A stretch of 64,000 nt of DNA from Sporothrix humicola. Its lineage: Eukaryota; Ascomycota; Sordariomycetes; Ophiostomatales; Ophiostomataceae. Shown one piece after another: positions 54,301 to 64,000 of the stretch. The notes under the pieces are model-generated. The model ran no database searches. It worked only from the letters and a program-made list of their open reading frames with translations, and was not told where the DNA came from. Position 1 is the stretch's first letter; each line of letters starts with the position of its first letter. The stretch spans positions 1 through 64,000 of the forward strand of contig WNYE01000005.1 of the NCBI GenBank assembly GCA_021396245.1, in the 5' to 3' direction. The translations under genes and the position numbers were made by a program.

Positions 54301-57300
54301 GCAGGATTGGGCGTAGTGACATATCCGCTCATAGAAAAGCAAATCTGCTTTTTTTCGGTTGACAAGTCACGAAATGTGATGTCCTGTCCGATGCGCCGAA
54401 ATGCCCCCTGTTCGGATCACTAGGAATAGCACTACGGCGGCGATGGCTCCGCCCAGATTCATACGTCGTCCGCTGCGAGCAATACACGTAGCAAGCGGGC
54501 GGACCAGGGATTGCCGTAACCCCTGTCGGCGCATCTGAGTTCTGAATCTGGAGGTGACGATGGGCCTGACAGGGGGTCCAAGTCAGCTTGTATTTTTCAT
54601 CCTAAATGCTTCTCCGAGAAGGCGCGACTGGTTTTTTGAGGTGAACAGCAGTTGTTTGCGCCTGCCAGTTTCTAAGAGCGAAATCTTGCAGGAAGGAAGT
54701 AGTCTCGTTTTATTTTGTTTACACGGTCCCCTATTTGTTCTGTTTTTTGCCTCTTTGAGCTCTGGCCCTCTGTTAGTAATGTCTCACTTTGTAACGGCCA
54801 CCGCTAAAGAAAAAAAAGAGAGCCTTTGCGCATCGTACGGTGTGCTTCGGAGATCAGGCCAAGACACAACGCACCGTAATCTGGTCAAGAGGAGGAAAAA
54901 GAAAGCAAAAAAGTAGAAGATCCAGGACTTGTGGCAGCTCTTTTCAGCTGGAGGCATCTTTTGTGTGCTGGCCTGATGCCTCATATTCCTTCTTTCTTTA
55001 AGTGGCGCCGCTGGAGATGCAGTGGGCCCCAAGCCGCTGAAGAGTTGTGTGCATGAGGTAAGGTGCGATGCAACACATCCATTGGCTGGCCACAAAAGGG
55101 GACAAGCAAAAAATGGAAAGTGCTGGGTGGGGATGAACATAAATCCTCTCACATCTTTAAAGGCATTGGAGGCAGGTACGATGACCGGATCGAAAACGAA
55201 GTCACTTCAAATGAAGATCGTTCAGGGGCACGAAAAAATGGCCTGGGCGAACAAAGATGGGGGCTATCTCGATGGAAGAGGAGCCCAGCCAGGCGCTAGG
55301 AGAAAATAGGGCAACGGCTGTGGAAAGGAACAATTTGAAGAATATTGAACTATCTGGTTTTAAACGAAGAAGCAATTACGGAATATTGATGATGCTTTTT
55401 AGTGGGAGGGCGAAGAGGAGATTCCAATGGAACGATGGGAGGAAGGACCGGAGAAAGACGCCATCATGGGCTTCTTCTTTCCTTCCAAGGCCGCCCCTCA
55501 GTCGCCTATTTCCCATTTTGAATTTGGCAAAAGCCTTTTGAATCATCCCCAGTCTTGGCTTCGTACGAGAAGGAAGGAGCAGAAAAGGCTGTCGTTGCAG
55601 AGGCTAATGCACTCTCCTCAACGGGGCAGCATGCCAAGTTGTAGCGGCCTGCATGAGGGCTCGCTCTTGCTACGACATATTGGGATTCTTGCGTTCTGCG
55701 CTTTCCTCTCCTGCGTTGGTGCTGTATCTCGAAAGGGCAGGACCAAAAAGCGTGGTGTTGCGATGCGAAAGTACAATGGACGGAAAGAGGAAGCAGCGAG
55801 ATGCATGGCGCCAATTTTGGGCAGGAGCTCCGTGATAATGGAAAACAAAAGCGAGCACAATGCGCCACTCGACGAAAGCCCCCATCTGGGAAGGAGCGAG
55901 CCTTACATAAACTCAGTTGCATTTTGATGCAGCCTCCTGCAGCTGCAAGGACGGGACAGCGACGAGGTCGATGCAGGAAGGAGCAAGAGGCTTGCCTCGA
56001 GAGGGGTATTTTCTGCCAGTCAAAGTCTTGCAGCTCTCGTTATTGACCGCTATTGTATCGATGTACTGTGGTTACCGCGACAGGGAAAATACATAAAACA
56101 ACAAAAAAGAAAGCCGTTGGCGAGGAGTTGCGACAGCCCGAGAAATCAATATACCAAGCCAAATAAGCTATACAAATCGGCCCCATGTTAAGACCTTAAT
56201 AGACAAGCGGGAAGGGAGCTCGCGCTTTCAATATTGCTCAATATCAAGCCGTGTTAAGGCGGGACTTTTATGCAAGGTACGAATACGCAGCTGGGTTTCA
56301 GCCGAAGCAGAACTTCCTCTTGACAAGAGACACTTGGCATGAACCATCGTTCCCAATTGACGGACGATGGAGAATAGACGGCGACCAAGAGACAGAAACA
56401 AGCCGAGATCATGTCTTGTCTAGGCTGTTGAGCTGTCACGACAGCGGCGCGTCTCGGACAAACTTCTTTTTGGCCAGAGTCTGATATGGCGTACAAAATC
56501 ATTTGCACGATGTACATTTGAGCACACCGTTCATACTTATACGGCCCCCGTTTTGATCGCCCACTCGGCTGCCCGGTAGTATGATCGTCTCTTGCACCCT
56601 ACTAAGAAGAGCAGATCTGCCGAGCGGTGGATGATAAGCGACAGAGACAGAGATGAAACGGCTAGACTGTTGACAGAGGGCAGCGAGTCCAGAGCCTTTT
56701 GTTGAGGTCAGACGATGTGAAGACGAGATGACCGATCAACAAAAGTTCAAGTCTAGACGAGATTTCATTCTGTGTCGTCGACGAGCACAATGGTGCCCAT
56801 CTGCCCATCTGCACATCGCTCTCGCCTTCACTTGCCAGCCAAAGGCTCTTGATTCCATCCCCAGGAAGGACACAGCCCCTGTGTCTGACCACCATGTTGA
56901 CTTGACTCGGTGAGATCCAATTACTGGCTCCAGACTGTTTTCTTCTTTAGATTTTTCCACATGCCCAAGTTCAAGTGCGGTGCAAGATTTGCAAAGACTT
57001 CCAGAGTTAGCAGTTCATGGACATTCAGTGTCGTCTCCTCCATCCACTCCGAGCGCTTCTGTCTTTGACGCACAAACAAATTCTCTGTGCAACACTGCAT
57101 CACCATACAAGGGGTCCCCTGGTGGTGTTGCATCGCTCGGGCGGGAAACGGACCCTCCCCCACAAGAGGATGCCCCGAGCAAAGCAATGGCCACTTTTTA
57201 AAAGTCGTGGTTGGTGTTCATTTGTCGATATTCACTGACATCCTCTCGTTTTCGCCTTCCTCCTGCCACCGACTCTTCTGTACGTTCGGACATCCTGCCA

Positions 57301-58879
57301 GGGTTGATGTCCGTGTCTTCTGACTATCTACCGGCATACCCTGCCTTCGTTCACCCGGTTTTGGCTTCAATCCGGTCAGGCATGCTTCTTGAGGGAAAGC
57401 CACTTTTCGAATGCGAGGCCGTCAGTTCATCCAAGTGGACGGGAATGTACATAAAGACAGACCGATGGCGAGGCACTGGCGCTCTGCATGTACAACGCTG
57501 CAAGCACGCCGCAACAGCCGCAAAAAGCCTCAGAGAGCGCCAGTGGAAGGGCCAGAATCAAAGTTCGGGGCATCGTCCCCGGGAACGAAATGCAATTGAT
57601 GACAGTCCAGGAAGCTAGGCTATGGCACCTCTGAGGTGTACACCGTATGGGCACCCTTCGAGGCAAGTGGCCAGGAACGGCAGGAATGCCCACGGTGGCG
57701 GTCAACCGCGTGCATATTCGTTGTTGCACGTCACCCTCTCCTTGTTTGACATGGCGCCTTTGCTCTTGCCTCGACAGGTCGAAACTCCCACCGGATGGAT
57801 GCTGGGGAAGGTGGCGGTCTCTGCACTACCCGGGAGGGAAGGAAGCCACGGCGGGTGGCGCCCACGGCAGTTGTGAATGTTTGTGGCATGCTCTCCGACT
57901 TCCCATTCATGTGCTCTGTTGTCCTCTCGATCCTTTTGTTTATTTTTGTCCTCTGACTGCCCTTTTGGCCCGCTCCTCACCGTCTTTGTCCTCCTCTGTC
58001 ATTCTCTTTCCGGGGGCTGGTTTACGTGGGGCAATGCCGTGTCACCACACCCGCCCATGGGGTATTCGGGAGAGTGCCGTGATACGTAACAGCCAGATGG
58101 CGTCTGTACAGTACGAAAATGTCCGTGGTGGCAGAATTCTTATGTGGCTTGATATCACAGTGAAAATCCGTAAGGCCTGATCAATAGAGAGAAGAGATAC
58201 GGTAACGAAGGAGCGATTGAAATGTGTAAGGGAGAGGGTACGGCAAGTGCTGCTAGGTCTCGTTGTTGCCAAGAAACTCAACGTGGAAAAGGTACGCCAA
58301 TTACGAACATCCGGAAGGAGCGTGCACGTTTGAGTGATGGCGTGCTCAAGGCCGGTGTTTTGAAGCGAGCACCTGGAATGCTCCTACCGTAGATGTTGAC
58401 CTCGATTTCCCGATTAGGAAGTATCAATATCAACAATGCACACAATGGGAGATGGTAATGTGAATCAAGTCGAAGGTGATGACTAGGAGCACACAGAGGA
58501 ACTCATCAAAATGGAAAGAACGACCGCGATGTTTTGTTTACACGCATACATCGCAGGAAGGAGGCATTGTCGCATGGCCAGCTCGTCTTTCTGGCAGGGT
58601 GATATTGTTTGATACCATCTTGCTCACTTGTTTATTCTCCTCTTCCATTCCATTCTCCCCTCTACAACCTTTGTACATCATCTTCCAATCTATTCATCAC
58701 GCACCTTCAATATCATTATCTGACACGCCCACCAGCATATCTCCCCTCTAGACCATAAATCAACTCTCCCTCACCAGCTTCAATCCCGTTTTCTTGCAGC
58801 ACCTGTCTTTGTTGACTCCATTCCTACGTCTCCACCATAAAGCACTTTATCACAATCCATACAACACTCTGCCGCCAAG
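51357..58879. other. 7.5-kb gene-poor interval
   Basis: No supportable gene. The first 550 bp form the 5' region of the 896-residue protein gene and are CT-rich on its coding strand (51560-51720). Positions 58600-58860 are pyrimidine-rich and serve as leader of the next gene. Open frames of up to about 208 codons (52228-52848, 53328-53954, 57647-58180) have no codon bias and overlap others on both strands, as expected by chance. Confidence 0.4.
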
Positions 58880-59318
58880 ATGAACACCATGTGGCAGCTC
58901 GACGGCACGTGCTCTGCCAACTGCTGCAACTCTGACGGTGCCATAGACGAGCCCTGCGATCAATGTGAGTCTCAAGCCAATTTTGTGCCCTTCTCTATTG
59001 GTGCGTCTACTTTTCTAACCTTGCGTACAGGCAAGCCCACTACTGGCATCGTACTTATTGCACCGGAAGAGATGCCGGCCCTCGAGCCAAAGCGCGAGGC
59101 AGTCGTTGAGTCCGCTCCAAAAGAGCCCACCGTCGCTCTCGCCAAGGAGGAGCCCAAGGCCGAGGTGCCCAAGGCCGAAGAGCCCAAGGCCGAGGAGCCC
59201 AAGCCTACACCCAAGAGAACCAACTGTGAGTGATTATCAAACCAGTATTGTTGACGTTCGCGGTCAGGCTATGTTGATATTTGACGACTGACACTGCACA
59301 GACTTTGGAACCTCCTGA
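58880..59318 (+). CDS. Small Cys-cluster protein with PKAEE repeats, function unknown
   Basis: Three exons, join(58880..58964,59031..59225,59302..59318), give 98 residues. Introns are 66 nt (GTGAGT, TCTAACC branch, ACAG) and 76 nt (GTGAGT, ACTGAC branch, CACAG). The last exon is only 17 nt and encodes the end YFGTS. The N-terminal 29 residues hold six cysteines in the pattern C-x3-CC-x9-C-x2-C (MWQLDGTCSANCCNS...PCDQC), possibly a metal site. The rest is Glu/Lys/Pro-rich with near-repeats of PKAEEPKAEE. There is no signal peptide or membrane helix. The start has GCCAAGATGA context and follows a CT-rich leader, which supports expression. I do not recognise a family. Confidence 0.65.
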
Positions 59319-59719
59319 ACAAACGCGGCCAGAGCTAAAAAGTGAGCTGATGCTACGTTGTGAGACTATGGAGATTGCAAGCTCCCGAAGACAGAGGGAA
59401 TAGTTGCTGTGGGAATACTGGACGGTATGCTGGGAGTATCATTTCATTATTCACAAGCAAATCCTTTCAGTTCTCGCCGAAAAGGCGGAATTAGTTCCTG
59501 TACGTAGAAAACAAACAGCCTTTGCGCCGCAATACAAGCCAGTCCTCCCGGCCTTGATTCTTGTCTTGCTTGCTTTTGCAACCTCTTGACCTTGATCTCA
59601 ATCTTGGAGCCATTCTAGACCTGTAGAGCACCACTGGTTGATATCACATCGCAGATGCAAGCTTCCCGTTCAAAGTCATAATAATTGTTTCATTTCCAGC
59701 ATTCCTTCATTGCACCTCT
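59319..59719. other. Convergent 3' region
   Basis: 401 bp of 3' flank between the small Cys-cluster gene and the ubiquitin hydrolase gene. No gene or clear structure is seen. Confidence 0.5.
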
Positions 59720-60502
59720 TTAATCCAGGCTAGGACCAAGAGCAACACAACTGAAACGCAGGTCGGCGGACTCGCGAGCCAGGAAAGCCAACGGGCCCCA
59801 TTCGAGGGCCTTCTCGGACAGAACATCGTCGTCGGGGCCGAGCTGGCCACGCGAGATGGGGCCCTTGCGGCGGCCGTCAAGCTCCCACAGGGTGCCGTCG
59901 TCTGTGCGGACAAAGCAGACGTAGTGAAGGTCGATGTCGTCGCGGGCATCTGGGGCCGCCGTGTCGCCACCCGACGCCGCTGCGTGGTGGGCGTTAGCCA
60001 GTGCCTTGTCGGTCTCCAGCAGCTTTGACCGCGCCTGAGGGTCTAGGTCCACAGCCCGCTTCAGCAGCTGGTCCAGCGGCGTGCCGTCTCCCACAAAGTT
60101 GCGGGCAGGGCCGTTGGCCGTCGCGTGCAAAAGCCCCATCACGCCGCACGCATTGCGGATCGTCTGCCGGAACCACATCACGGGCTCCTGGCTGCCGTGG
60201 CCCTGGTACACCTCGCGGTCCGCATCCTCGGCCAAGCGGTGCTTCTCGTATGCCTCCGAGATGGGGAACACCAGCAGAAGCGCCATCGCTGGCCGTGGCA
60301 CAAAGGCCAGCATGTCGGGCTCGGTCAAGCTGAAGACGTCGTGGACAGCGATAGTGGGTGCGACGCCCAGGTTGTGCAAAAGGCCCGTCATCAGCGGCGG
60401 GTTGGCCTCGAGGGGGATGAATGCGTTGGGTGCATCGGGGCGGGTATCCGCCTGATACGGCTCGGCGGCAGCGGCCGCGGGAGCAGATGTCTGGTCGGCC
60501 AT
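59720..60502 (-). CDS. Ubiquitin C-terminal hydrolase, UCH-L3/Yuh1 type
   Basis: A single exon of 260 residues from the ATG at 60502 (CAGTCATGG). The frame stays open 98 codons further upstream, but that stretch is Arg/Ser-rich leader without family similarity. The peptidase C12 signature is present: oxyanion Gln113 and catalytic Cys119 in QTIRNACGVMGLLHA, His193 in DLHYVCFV, and Asp209 in LWELDGRRKGP. The N-terminus has about 25 extra Ala/Pro-rich residues compared with yeast Yuh1 before FIPLEANP. Family members release small adducts and Nedd8/Rub1 or ubiquitin tails in the cytosol. A complete catalytic set suggests an active cysteine protease. Confidence 0.92.
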   Translation of the reverse strand: MADQTSAPAAAAAEPYQADTRPDAPNAFIPLEANPPLMTGLLHNLGVAPTIAVHDVFSLTEPDMLAFVPRPAMALLLVFPISEAYEKHRLAEDADREVYQGHGSQEPVMWFRQTIRNACGVMGLLHATANGPARNFVGDGTPLDQLLKRAVDLDPQARSKLLETDKALANAHHAAASGGDTAAPDARDDIDLHYVCFVRTDDGTLWELDGRRKGPISRGQLGPDDDVLSEKALEWGPLAFLARESADLRFSCVALGPSLD

Positions 60503-61127
60503 GACTGTGATAAAGGGAGGGAGAATGTCGAGGTGGAAGCGAGGCGATTGCGATGGGAGTCTAAAGCTTGCTGTGTAGGGCTTCGAAAGCGGTCTGCGTC
60601 GGAAAAGAATGAGGCTTACTCGAAGATTGACTAATGGTTTAAAGCTGGTTGAGTGTCGTCGATTGCGATGGCTCGAGACGGTTTTGTTCGCGATGCAGTT
60701 TGGTGGGGTTGGGGAGCTGTTTGTTTTAGGCGTAGCGCGTTGTATGACCTCACTCTCACAGTTCGCCTGCGATCCGTATGACAGTGGGTTCGTCAACGGT
60801 GCGGAAGCCTAGCTCAGGCTGCCCCAGTTTTTAGCTTTTTGGGGCAATCAACCTTCTAACAAAGCAAGAAAGGCTGTGATAAGCTGCTCTATCGTTTTGC
60901 CATTCGTTCTTTCTCAATTGTGCACGTTCCAATGTCCTCTTTCCCTCTTGTCTGACCATGCGTACGACAATGTTGCACTTTCCTTAAACTTCGTGAATTA
61001 CCTTCATATCAAAACTGGCAAGAGCGGAAGAAGCAATAATGTTGCATTAAAAGCACGTGAGAGGGGAGGAACGACATCTTGGATTGGCATGCTCTCCCAA
61101 AACATTCACAGCAAACTACGGAGGTCG

Positions 61128-61394
61128 CTACCAAAAGTCTTGTCCCACCGCCTTTCTGGAGCAAGTCTGTATAGGGTTTAGCGCCAAAGTGTTGAAAACA
61201 GCTTGCACACTGTATTTATACAGTGCTTTATCCACTGTACGTTAGCAGGGTTCTCGCTAAAGAAATCGCTGGAGTAATTTTGCTTCAGGTGAATAAGTCG
61301 CTAAGCTTCAGGGATTAAATACAGTGGGACAAAATTTATTGGCACTGGATTCTGCCTGACAAATGTGAAAGCGGTGGGACAAGACTTTTGGTAG
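61128..61394. mobile_element. Probable relic of Tc1/mariner-type terminal inverted repeats
   Basis: A 24-bp sequence at 61128-61151 recurs as its exact reverse complement at 61371-61394. Outside each copy lies a TACAGTG word facing inward: at 61208-61214 (as CACTGTA) and at 61320-61326, the latter continuing GGACAAAATTTATTGGCAC. The pair resembles the outer and inner direct repeats within Tc1-family terminal repeats, and ends at TA, the usual target of that superfamily. A third short unit, TACAGTG/CACTGTA with a 7-nt spacer, sits at 61219-61239. No transposase frame is found nearby, so these are at best solo or rearranged ends. Confidence 0.5.
61208..61225. repeat. Near-palindrome CACTGTAT-TT-ATACAGTG
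   Basis: Two 8-bp arms around TT are perfectly complementary. This is part of the cluster of CAGTG-ended repeats in the probable transposon relic. Confidence 0.8.
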
Positions 61395-62303
61395 GAAGCG
61401 TCGTACAATGCGAGTTTTAGCCACGACAGCCTTGTTATTCAACCCATCTATCTGCAGGCGCCCGTCGGTTGATGTCGTTGTGCACTCCGCCTCTGCCATG
61501 TGATCGCAGGCGTGACCCGAATCCATCCCCACGCAGCTCATTGGAAAAGAGCGTCGCACTCGGAACAATCTTTCCCTGCCAATTTCAGCCCGACCATTTC
61601 AAAGAACATTTCATTGTGTTGCTGCCAAGTCGAAAGAACACAGCCACGTGTAACATTGGCCAGCAGCTGTCAGCTCGCCCATGTCTTATTCGATGGTTGT
61701 ATTATCCCACCGCCCATTTCACCAGTCAATGCGGCCATAGGGCTAGAGGCGAATATTGGTTGGCTCTTTTGCTTGAGGTTCGTTCTTCCATTTGCAAGTT
61801 GTGTTTTGTTATGCTTCTGAACAAGGTATGAACAGTTTCCGACAGCCACTAGGATTGACGTTGACAAACAAGCAGTCATAGTTTGCCATACGATGTATTA
61901 CGACCGGAGCGAACCTCAATTAGACCCTGATTAATGAATCTAATTCAACAGACCACTGCACTGTGGCAGGGCAAATCCCAAAACTGTAAAGTCCAGACAT
62001 AGCTCGCCAATCCAACTTCATCTGCCGACGATGAGCATGACATGATAAAATCCTTTCATCGCCATGAAACATTCCTCCTCTCCCTTTGCATTTACGAGGA
62101 AGACGCGTTCTCGCGCCCATTTCCACATTACGTGGTTTTCGTTTTTTTTCTTTCTGTTTGGTGAGGCCGACGTCGTGTTTGCCATCCTTCGTCTCGTCAA
62201 ATAACGAAGAAGAAACATGGGTGTGGGAGAGTGCTGACAAGGATCCGCCTCCCACTGCCACTCCAATAATGAACCCCCCACCCATTCTTCACGAAGAGCC
62301 TCC

Positions 62304-62336
62304 TTTGATTTTGATTTTGATTTTGATTTTGATTTT
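62304..62336. repeat. TTTGAT microsatellite, about 5.5 units
   Basis: Period-6 repeat with G at every sixth position and no interruption. Simple sequence repeat of no evident function. Confidence 0.9.
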
Positions 62337-64000
62337 CGCACACACAGTGGGAGCTTTGACAGGGTTCTTTTCTGCGAGCCTCAATTGGGGTTCTCGCAAA
62401 CAAGGGCGCACTCTGGACAGACGGCGTCTGGTAGGGCGTTTTTTCCTCTTTTCCATTATTTCCATTTTCCAACACGACTTTGTTCTTGTCTTGTTTTCCC
62501 AGTTGCTCTTTCATTGTTGCTTGGCCTGGCGAGCCTGGTTCTCACAATGTGATAAGACAAATCTCTTTCTGGTCCATCAGAGCAGCCCATCCCAAAACGC
62601 ACCGAGATTGTGTTGATCACTGACGTTGTGGATTCTCAATCTCACGCTTTCTGTGAGACTCGGTCCCAGTTCTGTCCACCACGTTTTCTCTTTGTCTTCG
62701 ATCTTAGCCATACCCGTTCTCCCATTGCCTTTGTTTGCCTCGATGTCTTTTCAATCTTTCAAGAACATGGCTTGATTCCCCAGCTGCGACCCGTCGTCGT
62801 CGCGGCAAGAACGGCGATCAAGCCTGCAATTTCCCCTTGTATTCTCCTTTCATTTTCCTGCCCACCACCTTTTGTCTTGTCCCCTGAGAAGGTCGTATAT
62901 CCCGACCGTTCGGGTTCGTCGTACACCGGGTGGGGCCGCCGTTTGATTCGGCGAGAACGGCCTTGCCAGCACTTCCCTCCAAAAGCTCCTCCCAAGCTCC
63001 TTTTTTCTCTTTTGCATTTTTCTTGTTCCTCGTTTCTATTTCTGCCAACACACTGCCGATCAACGGCGGTGTTTGTCCACCAGCCCGCTATTCTCCAGGC
63101 ATGAGACGGGTGGCGGACTGACACTTCCCCCGACCCTAGCCAAGACAGCTATCGGGGCATTTTCGTGGCAAGCACAGGTCGTGGACGAGGAGAAAAGACA
63201 AACCTTGACAAGCAAAGCTTGGAAATCTTGGTGACAAGTCTGTCTTGCACGTCCACCATGCCAGACTTTTGCCTCCTGTCTAGCCCTAGAAGGCGGAGAG
63301 GCGGACGACAAGTGCCCGCTATGCCAAGTCGCATGGACCAAGCTTGTCAAACAAACCGTGATATCTCCCCATCGCCAACACAAACACGATAGACGCGATG
63401 TTCCATATCTAAGAATATTGCATCTCGATTTGCATAGACGCTGGAGACGCCTCGAAGGTCGGCTGTTGCTGCTTCGCCCTCAAGCGCACGACAATCCTTT
63501 TGATTTTCATTCTACTGTCCCTATTTTTATCATCAATCTCAGGGATGGACTGCCATGCTGGTAGCATGCTCCGTGGTGTGGGAACAGTGCAGATGTGGCT
63601 GAGGTTGTGCACTGCATTGGCCGTCCCATCGTCCAATTTGGTGGTCCAAAAGGGGGGCTGGACTTGCATCAGCTCCGATTTCTTGTTAAAAAAAGGCTGA
63701 AGGGGTTGCGAGTGGCCCAGAGAGGATTGCGCTAACGATACGGCGCATACGGTGCGTGATATGCTTAAGCGGATCATTTCCTCAAAGGATCGTGGGAACA
63801 GGCCGGGGGCAGGCAAGGAAAACACGCCGTTGTCACGCTGTGCTGACGGACTTCAGCCCCAAGGACCAGGATTTGAACAAGTGCAGAAAAGAGGCTCAAA
63901 AAAACCGACCAGACTCGCCAGAATACCCCGAAGACGCCGTAGCGTGTCAGAAAAGCGCCAAAAAGCGCCAAAAAGGCATACCAAAATGCCACAAAGAAAG

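Larger units (their letters stand above)
60503..64000. other. Right-end gene-free region
   Basis: About 3.5 kb. The first 300 bp are promoter and leader of the ubiquitin hydrolase gene. Positions 61128-61394 hold paired inverted repeats (see mobile element entry). A TTTGAT microsatellite is at 62304-62336. Near the right end GCGCCAAAAA is repeated. No codon-biased frame is visible. Confidence 0.45.

Noticed and set aside
60503..60796. Upstream 98-codon extension of the ubiquitin hydrolase
   Set aside because: No similarity to the UCH family; the ATG at 60502 has better context and gives a family-typical length.

Overview
This window is nuclear DNA of a filamentous ascomycete, most likely a Sordariomycete. 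The genes have short introns (54-139 nt) with GT..AG ends and a CTAAC-type branch site close to the 3' splice site. Coding regions prefer C or G at the third codon position, promoters are pyrimidine-rich, and the gene content is fungal: a Dicer-like protein, a GPI-anchored Crh-type GH16 enzyme, a Dal5-type permease and an Mfsd5-type transporter. I see no bacterial operons, CRISPR arrays or intact transposons.

Layout, left to right. tRNA-Glu (2-73, minus). Monothiol glutaredoxin (735-1571, plus), convergent with a membrane-anchored multicopper oxidase (1865-4225, minus). Intron-containing tRNA-Met (5604-5707, minus). A phosphotransferase-like protein with degenerate catalytic motifs (6990-8306). 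Member A of a cysteine-rich single-pass membrane protein family (10345-11563). GPI-anchored GH16 chitin-glucan transglycosylase (14497-15736, minus). An 11.6-kb stretch with no gene I can support. Dal5-like permease (27338-28988). Family members B and C (29288-30524 and 31277-32602, both minus), which form a local tandem duplication. Sirtuin of the SIRT5 type (34116-35078). Mfsd5-like transporter (35234-36736, minus). Splicing factor of the Yju2/CCDC130 family (37763-39145). Ubiquitin-conjugating enzyme Ubc8 (39680-40708, minus). Dicer-like protein (42769-48023). A long disordered protein of unknown function (48537-51356, minus). Another 7.5-kb gene-poor stretch. A 98-residue Cys-cluster/PKAEE protein (58880-59318). 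Ubiquitin C-terminal hydrolase (59720-60502, minus). The right end has no gene but holds a probable relic of Tc1/mariner terminal repeats near 61.1-61.4 kb.

The strongest unusual signal is in the Ubc8 gene. A continuous, family-conforming E2 protein of 186 residues is obtained only if the minus strand is spliced through exons of 8 nt, 3 nt and a single nucleotide, each flanked by good splice and branch sites. Other signals are the three-member membrane family with its tandem duplication and an internal 72-bp repeat, the pseudo-phosphotransferase, the sirtuin with widened zinc-cysteine spacing, and several near-perfect palindromes in promoter regions.

The genes are mostly unrelated housekeeping and cell-surface functions. 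They do not form a biosynthetic cluster. All exon boundaries were placed by eye from splice consensus and protein-family expectation; no alignment or expression data were available.
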